Source: Mycobacterium shimoidei (lineage in GTDB: Bacteria; Actinomycetota; Actinomycetes; Mycobacteriales; Mycobacteriaceae). Taken from it: 64,000 nucleotides of DNA. The stretch is taken from NCBI GenBank assembly GCA_002101905.1, contig LQPU01000010.1, forward strand, positions 1 through 64,000, written 5' to 3'. The translations under genes and the position numbers were made by a program. Below are positions 1 to 9,100 of this stretch, one piece after another. Below the pieces are notes generated by a model that saw only the letters and a program-made list of their open reading frames with translations, made no database searches and was not told the origin of the DNA. The stretch's first letter is position 1. Each line of letters opens with the position of its first letter.

Positions 1-1
1 A

Positions 2-67
2 ACACTGACCTCGATGATCTACCTCTGCCTCGGCGGACTGCAGGTCAAGCTACCCACAACAACCTGA
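2..67 (+). CDS. C-terminal tail of an unidentified protein cut by the window edge
   Basis: An open frame enters from the left edge and ends at TGA 65-67, giving 21 residues that finish KLPTTT. The fragment is too short to identify. Its ending is loosely like the tails of some transposases, but I cannot support that. The following 150 bases to position 216 hold nothing I recognise. Confidence 0.2.
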   Translation, partial: TLTSMIYLCLGGLQVKLPTTT

Positions 68-216
68 GGAGCCGCACGCATGTTCGAATAATAAATAACT
101 GGTCCGACAACACCGCACCACCGTGGGACCCAACGAAACCAAAGTGGCGCAAGTGATTATGGTGATTCAGATCATCGCGTTCAGGCCCGGGGTCGTGAGT
201 TCAGCGGACTGTTTTG

Positions 217-865
217 CTACGCCGTGCTGCTAACTTCCCGGGCTGCATTCAGGACGTCGCGCCACAGGGCCTGTGTGTGCAGATGCCCAACGTTGGGTAG
301 CACATCCAAATGGGCCTTGGGAAGAAGCGACGCCACATACTTCGCGTGGTGAACCGGGACGAAGCCGCCAGATTCGCCGTGCCAAAGCCGGATCGGACAC
401 TGAACCGCGGGTGTAATCCAGTCCCGACGGCGCACCCATGAGTCGCCAGTCTTCGACCATCCCGTGCGGGCCATTTCTGGTGGCTTCGGAAAAAGCGTCT
501 CCGAGCAGCTGATCCAAGCCCGCTTCGCGCATAAGTGCTCGATCTACCGAGGGAAGGTTTCGTTCGAAGACCCGTGAGAACTGCTCTGGCGAGGTGCGCG
601 CGACATACCAACGAGACAGCGACGGGGCCATGCGGGCCAGGCGAATCGCAGTCACCATTCTTATGGGCATGCCGAATCCGGGACGGTCGATTCCGATCAG
701 CCGCATACCCGAACCGTCGACCACCGGTCGGTTAAGTGGGTGGTCCCAGTCCAACCGCGACCCAGGGTCACCGTGGAAACAGAACAGCGGCGTTCCGTCC
801 CGCGGCCCCATCTGCGCGTATGCCACCTTGCGACCGGTAGCCGCGCGAACAGATCCCTCAACCAC
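217..865 (-). pseudogene. Decayed alpha/beta-hydrolase
   Basis: Two reading frames together make a broken alpha/beta-hydrolase. The upstream frame starts at GTG 865. It has the oxyanion region (FCFHGDPGSR) and the strand-4 motif GIDRPGFG, then jumps directly to MPIRMVTAIRLARMAPS. The stretch that should hold the nucleophile elbow (GxSxG) is therefore missing, which implies an in-frame internal deletion. After EDWRLMG, near 430-440, the family sequence continues in another frame as ITPAVQCPIRLWHGES and ends with PNVGHLH, the catalytic-His region, at 217. One deletion plus one frameshift makes the product catalytically dead. The gene diverges from the esterase at 1009 across about 140 bp. Confidence 0.8.
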
Positions 866-1008
866 TGCCGTGATCGGGCTCCTGAAACTCAGCGAAGTCT
901 GGTGAGCCGGACCCTAGCGCGCAATCTGTTGCGGCATGGCCAGTTGGCACAAGCGATCAAGAGGCCGGTTCGGACCACCGGCATCAGCGGATCTGCCCGG
1001 ATGGTTAA

Positions 1009-2253
1009 GTGACCACCGTGAAGCGATTGCTAGTCATGTTGGCCTCGCTGGCGGGGCTGGTGTTCACCGCAAACGGATATCGGCCGCTGAGTAAACGCGG
1101 CTATCCATCGCTGTACGCCTTCGCCTACGGCGTGTTCGCCTCGGAACTCTCGCTATACGTTCTCAGCGCTCACGCGGCGACAGGGGCGGCCCTGAGCCGC
1201 TCGCTTTCCTCGCGGCTACGCTGGGTCAGCTGGCTGGTGTCAGCGGTGTCGTGGCTCGGGCTGTTCGGCCTTCACCGCGTCGGCCGCCAGGCAGACGGTA
1301 CGCTCACCGCCGCGCTGGATGCCGGGCTGGGCGCCGGCCGTCGTACGGGTTCGGGTGATCTGTGGAAGCGGCCGGCGGGCGCCGGCACCGCCAAATCGCC
1401 CAGCGTGCTGCGGATGATGCGGATCTACGGCGACTACGCGCACCACACCGACATCAGCTACGGCCCCTACGGTTCCCGCAACCACCTCGACATCTGGCGT
1501 CGTCCCGACTTGGACCGCGATGGGCGCGCGCCGGTGCTGCTGCAGGTTCCCGGCGGCGCGTGGATGGTGGGCAGCAAACGCCAACAGGCTTACCCGCTAA
1601 TGAGTCATCTGGCCGAATTGAGCTGGGTATGTGTGGCGATCAACTATCGCCTCAGCCCACGCTCGACCTGGCCGGACCACCTCATCGACGTCAAACGTGC
1701 GCTGGCCTGGACTAGAGAGCACATCGCCGAATACGGCGGAGATCCGAACTGGATCGCCATCACGGGCGGCTCCGCGGGCGGGCATCTGTCCGCGCTGGCG
1801 GCGCTGACGGCGAATAACCCGCAGTTTCAGCCGGGTTTCGAGGATGCCGACACCAGCGTGCGCGCAGCGGTTCCGTTCTACGGCGTGTACGACTTCTGCG
1901 CAACCGACTCCTCGTTGCATCCGCTGATGGTGCCGTCACTGGCGAAGTACGTGTTCAAACTGTCGCGCCATGAGACCGCCGACGCCTTCCGTGCCGCCTC
2001 GCCGATCACCTACGTTTCCCCGGACGCGCCACCGTTTTTCGTGCTGCACGGGCGCAATGACTCGCTGATCCCCGTCGAGCAGGCCCGCGTCTTCACCGCG
2101 CGGCTGCGCGAGGTCAGTAACCAGCCGGTGGTGTACGCCGAATTGCCGTTTGCACAGCATGCTTTCGACATCTTCGGACCTCCACGTGCCGGGCACGCGG
2201 CGGTGGCCGTCGAGCAGTTTCTGGCCGAGATCTACACGAAAACTAGGTTGTAG
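1009..2253 (+). CDS. Membrane-anchored esterase/lipase (alpha/beta-hydrolase fold)
   Basis: This is a 414-residue protein, probably a carboxylesterase of the mycobacterial Lip (HSL-like) group. Residues 1-20 and about 75-90 are hydrophobic and probably anchor it in the membrane. The oxyanion motif reads PGGAW (181-185) rather than the usual HGGGW. The nucleophile elbow is GGSAGG with Ser255, and the acid and base are Asp351 (HGRNDS) and His384 (FAQHAF), so the triad is complete. GTG 1009 is the first start in frame and fits the membrane-segment N-terminus. The gene ends against a convergent reductase gene with a palindromic repeat between them. Length and the N-terminal region resemble LipC/LipO/LipQ-type proteins, but I cannot assign an ortholog. 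The natural substrate is unknown. Confidence 0.85.
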   Translation: MTTVKRLLVMLASLAGLVFTANGYRPLSKRGYPSLYAFAYGVFASELSLYVLSAHAATGAALSRSLSSRLRWVSWLVSAVSWLGLFGLHRVGRQADGTLTAALDAGLGAGRRTGSGDLWKRPAGAGTAKSPSVLRMMRIYGDYAHHTDISYGPYGSRNHLDIWRRPDLDRDGRAPVLLQVPGGAWMVGSKRQQAYPLMSHLAELSWVCVAINYRLSPRSTWPDHLIDVKRALAWTREHIAEYGGDPNWIAITGGSAGGHLSALAALTANNPQFQPGFEDADTSVRAAVPFYGVYDFCATDSSLHPLMVPSLAKYVFKLSRHETADAFRAASPITYVSPDAPPFFVLHGRNDSLIPVEQARVFTARLREVSNQPVVYAELPFAQHAFDIFGPPRAGHAAVAVEQFLAEIYTKTRL

Positions 2254-2286
2254 CGCGGCGACCCGCTGCGCCCGGCTTCGCCGCGC
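2253..2286. terminator. Bidirectional terminator-like stem between convergent genes
   Basis: A perfect 9-bp inverted repeat, GCGCGGCGA (2253-2261) and TCGCCGCGC (2278-2286), is separated by 16 nt. It starts within the stop codon of the esterase and lies just beyond the stop of the convergent reductase. There is no T-tract, as is usual for mycobacterial terminators. Termination is inferred from position and symmetry. Confidence 0.5.
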
Positions 2287-2296
2287 TTGCGATCGC
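2257..2296 (-). repeat. Single inverted copy of a dispersed GC-rich repeat
   Basis: Read on the minus strand, this 40-bp stretch matches the first 40 bases of the 54-bp unit tandemly repeated at 14911-15028 at 38 of 40 positions. Core words are GCGATCGC, AGCGCGGCGAAGCCGGGCG and AGCGGGTCGCC. It overlaps the terminator-like stem, so the element may have spread as a terminator or small mobile palindrome. Confidence 0.75.
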
Positions 2297-2303
2297 CGCA
2301 GGT

Positions 2304-3392
2304 TTAGGCGTCGATCACCACTCGATCGCCCTTGGCGCGCGAGACGCAGACCAGCATCTCGTCGTCGCCCTCGGCGGTGCGCCCGCGCCGATCGACCTCT
2401 CCGGCCAGCACCTTCACTTTGCAGGTCCCACAAAAACCTTGCCGGCATGAGTACGCGGCCGACCGGTCGTGGTCGAGCATGACGTCGAGTGCCGACCGGT
2501 TGCTCGGGATGCTCAGCACCCGCCGGGAGCGCGCGAGTTCCAACTCGAAAGGAACACCGTCGACGACCGGCGGCGGGCTGAACCGTTCATAGTGCAGTGG
2601 CGCATTGGGGTACTTCGCGCGCGCGGCGCGCACCGAATCCAGCATGCCGGTCGGACCGCACACGTAGACAGCCGTCGTGGGTCCGGCGTCGGCGAGCAGC
2701 TCTTCGGCGGTGGCGAACCGGCCGCGCTCATCGTCGGCCCACACCCTGACCCGATCCGGCGCCACCGCCAGCACCTCATCGAGCAGCGGCATGTACATCC
2801 GGCTCCTACCGGCATAGACGGCGCGCCAGTTGATTCCGTGCTGCTGGGCCAGCTGGATCATCGGCAGGATGGGCGTTACGCCGATGCCCCCGATCACGAA
2901 CAGCACCTCGCGCTCGTCGGTGACGAGATAAAACGCGTTGCGGGGCCCTTCGAACACCAGGGTGTCGCCCACGTCGAAGGTGTCGTGCATTGCTATCGAA
3001 CCGCCGCCACCATCGGCGATGCGGCGCACGGCGATCCGGTAATCGACGCGCCGCCCGGGCGGCCCGCACAGCGAATACTGCCGGCGGCGATCGGAGGTCA
3101 GCCGGACGTCGATATGTGCGCCGGGAGTCCACGCCGGCAGCAGCCCGCCGTTGGGATCGGCAAACGTCAAACTGACGACGTCGGGTGCGAGCATCTCGCG
3201 TTTGGTGACCACCGCGGTAATGGCCCGCCGCACCGGCTGTATCCGCGATGGTGCCCACCGCGACACCGACGCGAAGCCGCCGAACAGCGTGCCTACGCCC
3301 CACAGCGCGGTCAACATTCGGTCGCGTTTCCGGCGACCGTACAGATCGGCTGGCCTGCTGTCCCAAATGCTGTGCTTCACAGTCATCCTCAT
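2304..3392 (-). CDS. PDR/VanB-type oxidoreductase with C-terminal [2Fe-2S] ferredoxin domain
   Basis: This 362-residue electron-transfer protein has a ferredoxin-reductase-type FAD/FMN barrel, a nucleotide-binding domain (GGIGVTPILPM, then YVCGPTGMLDSV) and a C-terminal plant-type ferredoxin. The cluster ligands are Cys316, Cys321, Cys324 and Cys349 in CRQGFCGTC...LVC. Such reductases pass electrons from NAD(P)H to an oxygenase. It is the last gene of a three-gene unit: its ATG at 3392 overlaps the TGA of the EphD-like gene (ATGA), so the two are translationally coupled. The probable electron acceptor is the ferritin-like diiron protein encoded first in the unit (5134-6084). That pairing is an inference from context. 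Confidence 0.88.
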   Translation of the reverse strand: MRMTVKHSIWDSRPADLYGRRKRDRMLTALWGVGTLFGGFASVSRWAPSRIQPVRRAITAVVTKREMLAPDVVSLTFADPNGGLLPAWTPGAHIDVRLTSDRRRQYSLCGPPGRRVDYRIAVRRIADGGGGSIAMHDTFDVGDTLVFEGPRNAFYLVTDEREVLFVIGGIGVTPILPMIQLAQQHGINWRAVYAGRSRMYMPLLDEVLAVAPDRVRVWADDERGRFATAEELLADAGPTTAVYVCGPTGMLDSVRAARAKYPNAPLHYERFSPPPVVDGVPFELELARSRRVLSIPSNRSALDVMLDHDRSAAYSCRQGFCGTCKVKVLAGEVDRRGRTAEGDDEMLVCVSRAKGDRVVIDA

Positions 3393-5134
3393 GTCTGTCG
3401 AATGTCGAATCGCGCGAACAGCCGGACCAGCGCGGGACTGAGGCGCCGCATCGCGTACCCGATCCGGGATTCGGGTGCGATCGGCAGCACCGGGGGACCG
3501 GTGCGGATGGCCTTGACGATCGCCTCCGCGACGGCTTCCGGCCTGTAGTTGCGCCGCCGATACGCGGCGTCGGCCTTCTGCCGGGCCCGCTCCTGCGCTT
3601 CATCCGACAAGCCCGCGTACACAGTGCTTTTGGCAATATTGGTGTTGACGAAACCCGGGCACACCGCCGTGACCGCGATGCCCTCGTCGGCGAGGTCGGC
3701 ACGCATCGCTTCACTCAATGCCAGCACCGCCGCCTTGGTGGTGCCATAGGCCACCATGGATTTCGACGGCAGGAAAGCGGCGGCCGACGCGATGTTGACG
3801 ATCGTGCCGCCCTGACCGCGTTCGACCATCTGGGCGCCGAACGCCCGGCTGCCGTTGATGACGCCGCGCATATTGACCCCGATGATGGTGTCCCAATGCT
3901 CCGCGGTCGTCTCCAAGAAGCGGCCGGCCATCCCGAGGCCGGCATTGTTGACCAGGATGTCGACCACACCATGCTTGTCGCGCACTTGTGCGGCAAGGCT
4001 ATTCATCGCCGCTTCGTCGCTGACGTCGACCTGATAAACAGCGGCCTCGGCTCCACACGCCCGGACCGCCTCCGCCGTGTCGTCGGCGGCGGGCTGGTCA
4101 CGGTCGACCACCACCACGGTCGCTGCACCTTGACGGGCCAACTCCACGGCGGTGGCACGGCCGATCCCGGCGCCGGCCCCGGTTACCAGCGCGAGCGCGC
4201 CTTTCACCTCGCCGCGACGGGCGACGCCGGACTCGCCGACCGCGCTCGCGCCCTCGCTGACCAGATCGACCCACTCGCTGGTCAGCCGGGCGATGACGTC
4301 GGGCCGCGAGGCCACCACCCAGTGACCGCCCTCGATCGGCACGACCCGGCTGCGCTGTGGAATCGCGCCGGTGAACCGTTGCAGGGGCGGCGACACGAAA
4401 TAATCCTGGCGCGGCACCAGCACTTGCACCGGGACACGTGTTTGCGGTAACTGCTGTCCGGGCGAAAACAGCGCTCCGGGCATGTTGGCGCGGTAGAGGT
4501 TCAGGCCATTGAGATAGTCGTGAGTCGATCGGGGCACCGCACCACGTTGGCTGCGGGTGCTCGACCGGCCGATACGTGCCACCGCGTCGAACACTTTCGG
4601 CGTCGCCCCGGACCGGACCGCCAGCTCAGGAACACCTGGGCACAAGAAGAACCAGATGTACGAGGAAGCCAGGAATTGCCTGGCGACATCCGCCGCGGCC
4701 CGCGGTGTGCGCGCTGAGCGCAGAAACCTGCCCGCATAGTTCAGATGCGGTCCCGAGATCGAGGTGAGCGAGGCGATCTTGCCCATCACGGAGTCGTCAG
4801 TAACGGCCGCCCAGGCCTGGATCGACCCCCAGTCGTGCGCCAACAGGTGAACCTCGGTCGCGTCGAGGCTGTCGATCACCGCGCCGATATCCGAAACCAG
4901 CTGCGGGAGGCGATATCGCGAGCGGTCGGCTGGCGCTGAGGATTCACCGATACCGCGTACGTCGTACGCCACGACGTTGTATCGGCCGGTGAGTTGCCCG
5001 GCAACCCCGTCCCACACATGGTGGTTGTCCGGGTAGCCGTGAATTGCCAGGATGGTCGGCCGGCGCGGATCGAACTCGGTGTAAGCGTGGACCGCAAGCA
5101 TGACGCCGTCCGACGCCGTTACGGTGTGCCTCAT
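3389..5134 (-). CDS. EphD-like alpha/beta-hydrolase / short-chain dehydrogenase fusion
   Basis: This 581-residue two-domain protein resembles mycobacterial EphD. Residues 1-295 form an epoxide-hydrolase-like domain with HGYPDNHHVW, the nucleophile Asp101 in HDWGS, Asp244 (PRQDYF) and His271 (EGGHW). Residues 310-581 form a classical SDR with the NAD(P) motif VTGAGAGIG (317-325), NNAG and the catalytic Tyr463/Lys467 (YGTTK). The frame stays open further upstream, but the ATG at 5134 shares its A with the stop of the preceding gene (TGATG), and sequence before it has no family resemblance. The downstream reductase overlaps by ATGA. EphD is linked to mycolic-acid metabolism; this paralog's substrate is unknown. 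Confidence 0.88.
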   Translation of the reverse strand: MRHTVTASDGVMLAVHAYTEFDPRRPTILAIHGYPDNHHVWDGVAGQLTGRYNVVAYDVRGIGESSAPADRSRYRLPQLVSDIGAVIDSLDATEVHLLAHDWGSIQAWAAVTDDSVMGKIASLTSISGPHLNYAGRFLRSARTPRAAADVARQFLASSYIWFFLCPGVPELAVRSGATPKVFDAVARIGRSSTRSQRGAVPRSTHDYLNGLNLYRANMPGALFSPGQQLPQTRVPVQVLVPRQDYFVSPPLQRFTGAIPQRSRVVPIEGGHWVVASRPDVIARLTSEWVDLVSEGASAVGESGVARRGEVKGALALVTGAGAGIGRATAVELARQGAATVVVVDRDQPAADDTAEAVRACGAEAAVYQVDVSDEAAMNSLAAQVRDKHGVVDILVNNAGLGMAGRFLETTAEHWDTIIGVNMRGVINGSRAFGAQMVERGQGGTIVNIASAAAFLPSKSMVAYGTTKAAVLALSEAMRADLADEGIAVTAVCPGFVNTNIAKSTVYAGLSDEAQERARQKADAAYRRRNYRPEAVAEAIVKAIRTGPPVLPIAPESRIGYAMRRLSPALVRLFARFDIRQT

Positions 5135-6084
5135 CAGTGCGACGCGCGGGCAGCCGGTGATCGGGCCAAGTAGTCGATCGCACGCCCGACCCCGCCCAGC
5201 TGAGACGGATGGAAACTCGGCGTGTAGTACGCGGCGACGACGCGCAGGAACTCGAACGGCCCCGGCACCAAACCCTTTCGTGCCGCAGCGAAGTAGTCCC
5301 GCCAGCGTGGCTTGCTGCCGGGCGGCATGTACGGGTCGACCGAATACATGAACCGCACGCCGCGAATGAACAGCCACAGCATCGCCGGGGTCACCAGCAG
5401 CTGGGTGCGCACCTGTCGCCAGTAGCCACCGCGCAGGTGCTTCATGGTGTCGAATGCGACCGCTTTGTGCTCGACTTCTTCGGCGCCATGCCAGCGGAGC
5501 AGGTCGAGCATCACCGGATCGGCGCCGAGGGCGTCAAGCTGCGGAGTGTCGAGAATCCATTCACCGAGGATCGCGGTGTAGTGCTCGAGGGCCGCCACGA
5601 TCGACACCCGCTCGACCAACCAGCTCTGCTGGCGTCGACGGCTCCACCGGGGCCGGTCGCCGACGAGTTTGCCGAACATCCAACGGATTTGATCGGTAAA
5701 CGGTGTCAGGTCGATACCCTTCGCCGCGAAGTGCTCGGCCACCCCGGCGTGCGCCTGGGAATGCATCGCCTCCTGGCTGATGAATCCCTGCACATCCAGT
5801 CGCAGTTGGTCGTCCTTGATCAGCGGCAACGCCTTCTTGAACACATCGACGATCCACTCCTCGCCCGCTGGCAGCAGCAGGTGCAAGACATTGCAGAAGT
5901 GAGTGGCGAACGGCTCATTGGGCACGTAGTAGAACGGCAGCTTCGCCCAGTCGAACTCAACGTCACGCGGCTGCAGCACGAGGCGCTCGTGGTCGAGTGA
6001 CGCGTCGTGCGGACCCGCTACCTGGTCATCGACGCTGAACATTGGTAACTCCCTGGCATTGCTGCTTGTCGTCTGGTTAGACAT
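5134..6084 (-). CDS. Ferritin-like diiron protein annotated as metal-dependent hydrolase (PF10118 type)
   Basis: This 316-residue helical protein belongs to the group usually labelled predicted metal-dependent hydrolase. The visible metal ligands are Glu76, Glu105-xx-His108 (EAMH), Glu167/His168 (LEHY) and Glu203-xx-His206 (EVEH). That is the pattern of a four-helix ferritin-like diiron site, as in fatty-acid desaturases and N-oxygenases. TTG 6099, ATG 6090 and ATG 6084 are possible starts. I chose 6084 because GAAGGG lies 7 nt upstream of it and would be too close to the others. It is the first gene of the coupled trio with the EphD-like protein and the [2Fe-2S] reductase. I infer an oxygenase rather than a hydrolase role. 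Confidence 0.8.
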   Translation of the reverse strand: MSNQTTSSNARELPMFSVDDQVAGPHDASLDHERLVLQPRDVEFDWAKLPFYYVPNEPFATHFCNVLHLLLPAGEEWIVDVFKKALPLIKDDQLRLDVQGFISQEAMHSQAHAGVAEHFAAKGIDLTPFTDQIRWMFGKLVGDRPRWSRRRQQSWLVERVSIVAALEHYTAILGEWILDTPQLDALGADPVMLDLLRWHGAEEVEHKAVAFDTMKHLRGGYWRQVRTQLLVTPAMLWLFIRGVRFMYSVDPYMPPGSKPRWRDYFAAARKGLVPGPFEFLRVVAAYYTPSFHPSQLGGVGRAIDYLARSPAARASH

Positions 6085-6178
6085 GCGCATACCCTTCAAA
6101 TCTACTGCCGAGCGGCCTCCCGCCGCCTTCCCGCCGGTGAGGACGGGAAGACGAGCGGAAAGCCAACCCGCGTGGCGG

Positions 6179-9100
6179 TCACGCGCTGCACTGCGCCTCC
6201 GCCTCCGATTCGGTGATCAGACGCTCTTGCCGCAGGAACCGCACGAGGTGGTCGACGGTGTCGGTCAGTGCCGGTTCGCGCAACCGAACCTTGGCCAGCG
6301 CTCGTGCGTACCGGTATTGGGCGTTGTCGTAACGCTTGTCCCGCATCGCCGAGATCTTGTCCGCGGAGCGGATCAGGAAATCGACCAGCGGGAACAGCGG
6401 ATCACGCGGCCCGCACCGGCGGTTCGCCTCCTGGGCAAACGACGGGATGTCGTGGTAGTCGAATCGGTACCCGTAGCGCTCCGACAAGATCCGGGTGACG
6501 TCCGTCAGGTTGTAGTAGTCATCCGCGGTCATGTTGAAGACCGTGCCCGCCTCGGCCGGTAGGCCCATCAGGGCGACGATGTGTTCGCCGATCAGGTCCG
6601 CCGGCAGCAGGCTGACCTGGTTGAGCGCGTTGACGGCGATGCCGTGCTGGATCATGAACGCGGTCAGGCGAACCAGGATGTCCTCCTGGCTACCGAAGCC
6701 AGCGCTGGTCGGAGAGATCAGCGACGGCCGGTAGATGCGCACGTCGAGACCCTTCTGCTGCGCGGCCAGCGTCAGCTGCTCGGCGACCCACTTGGTCTGC
6801 GAGTAGCCGAAGTCCAGGCCTTTCATCTCGGTGTTCGCGTCCCACTCGCCGACCACCGGCAGGGTGCTCCAGCCGTAGATGAACGTGCTGGAGACCAAGT
6901 GGAAGGCCTTGCGGTGCGTGGTCATCGCCAGCCGCAACAGGTCCCTGGTGCCGAGAACGTTGGCCGGCCGCAGACCGTCGTAGGTGCGGACGTAGTCCAC
7001 CAGCGCACCGTTGTGGACGATCATGTCGATGCGCTCGGCCAGTTCGCCGAACGCCGCCTCACCGATCCCGAGGTTGGGTTCGGCCAGGTTCCCGCAGATC
7101 ACCTTCACCCGCGACCGCACCTCGGCGTCGAGTTCCGGCGACCACAGCTGAGCCCGGCGTAGCGACGCGATGATTCGATCCAGACCGTGCCCCGCATCGG
7201 TGGCGCGGACCAGCGCGTGGACGGTGTAGCCCGTCTGCGCAAGCAGGTTGCTCAGCAGGAACGGTCCCAAGAACCCGGTGGCACCGGTGAACAGGATGTC
7301 GGTGGGCGTGCCCGGTCGCGCCGGCGGAAGTTCCGGCAGCGCCAGCTGCGCGTCGGCGCGCATCTGCTTGGCCTCGTATGCCTCGTATTCGGCGGAAATC
7401 CGATCCAATTGCTCCCGCACGGCTTGCAGCGGCTGGCCGGAGTCGTCATCGAACTGTCGCACCAGTTGGAACAGCTCGGCGACGGTGAGTCGCTGCAACA
7501 ACCGGGTGTTGACCTCGTCGGCCAGCTCTCCCGCCCCGTTCTCTTCGAGCAGGCGCTGCAGGTCGGTGCGGAGCTCGGCCAGCGTCAGCGAGTCGATGCC
7601 GAGGTCGGCGAACGAGCAGTCCTCGTCCCCGCTGAGGTCGTAGCTCTCGACGAGGTAGCGGAACCGCTCCAGCGGACCAGCGTCGACATCCAGGTCGTCC
7701 TGGACCGGGTTGCTGTAGCTGCCCAGCACCGGCAACTCGCCGTTAAGCCAGCGCTTGCGGGTCTCCGCGCGCCGGATCTTGCCGGAAGTCGTCTTGGGCA
7801 CGCTGCGCTGCCGCGCGAACACGATGGTGTGCGGATCGATGTGGCATTGCCGGCGGATCGTTCGCGCCAGCGCTTTGCCGTCCGGCAGCTTGTTCTCGTC
7901 GCGCACCTCGGCAACGACAACCAGCACCTCTTCGTCGTCGCGCTCGACAGAGAACGCGGCGGTGCAGCCCTTGCGGATCTCGGCGGCCTGTTCCACGACG
8001 CTTTCGATGTCGCCGGGGTAAGAGTTGACGCCGCGAACGATGATCAGATCTTTGGTTCGGCCGCAGCAGAACAGCTCACCCTCGTACAGGAAGCCGAGGT
8101 CGCCGGTCCGCAGATAGGTGTGCTCGGCATCGCCCACGATGCGCGCTTCGAAGGTCTCCGCGGATTTCTCGGGCCGACGCCAGTAGCCGCCCGCCTTGGA
8201 CGGGCCGTCCACCCAGATCTCGCCGATCCGGCCCTCGCCGAGGTCCTGGCGCGATTCGGGGTCGACGATGCGCACGATGTTGCCATCCAGCGGCTTGCCG
8301 CAGCTGACCACCGGGGCCTGGTTGTTGTTCTCGGGTAACGCCTTTTCCACCCGCACCAGGTTCTTGTCCAGCGCCCGCTTGTTCAGGGCCAGCGTCTGGC
8401 GACCCTTCATGGAGACGACGAGGGTGTTTTCCGCCAACCCGTGCGCACCGGTCAGTGCGCTCGGGTCCAGGCCGTAGGGCGCGAACCGCTCACGAAATCG
8501 GGTGAAGCTCTTCGCCCGCAGCGGCTCCGCGCCCACGACGATGCTCTCGAGGCTGCTCAGATCGATTCCCTCGAGCTCGGAGCTGGGCAGCTTGTCCTCG
8601 CGCAGGCAGTACTCCAAGGCGAAGTTCGGAGCCGGCGAGTGGGTGGCGCGCACGTCGCTGATCAGCCGCAGCCACGCAGCCGGCCGGACGAGGAAGTCGG
8701 CCGGCGACATCGCGTGGGTGGTGCCGCCGAGCACCAGGATGAAGAAGTAGGCGGAAATCAGCCCCATGTCATGGTGCTGCGGCAGCCAGCTCACCGCCAC
8801 CTCGTTGTCGTCATGGAAGCCCGCGCTGTTCGCGATGACGTTGGCGTGGCTGACGACCACGCCCTTGGGGTCGTTTGTGGAGCCGGAGGTGTACTGCAAG
8901 AACAGCACCGAATTAGGGGAGTCCGGCACGGGTCCGCCGCCGAAGTCCTGCGCGGCATCGGTTGCATGCCAGGGCAGTTCGGGGGGACGAACGGCGCCGG
9001 GCCAGGCCTGCGCGCCTTCGCCATCGCCGAGCAGCAGGCGGAAGTCGTACTCGAACTGCTTGGTGGACAGCACCGCCTTGGCCTGGCAATCGCGCGCGAC

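Noticed and set aside
3248-4450. 400-codon plus-strand frame opposite the EphD-like and reductase genes
   Set aside because: Composition is biased toward Arg, His and Gly without domains, and it runs antisense to two clear enzymes.
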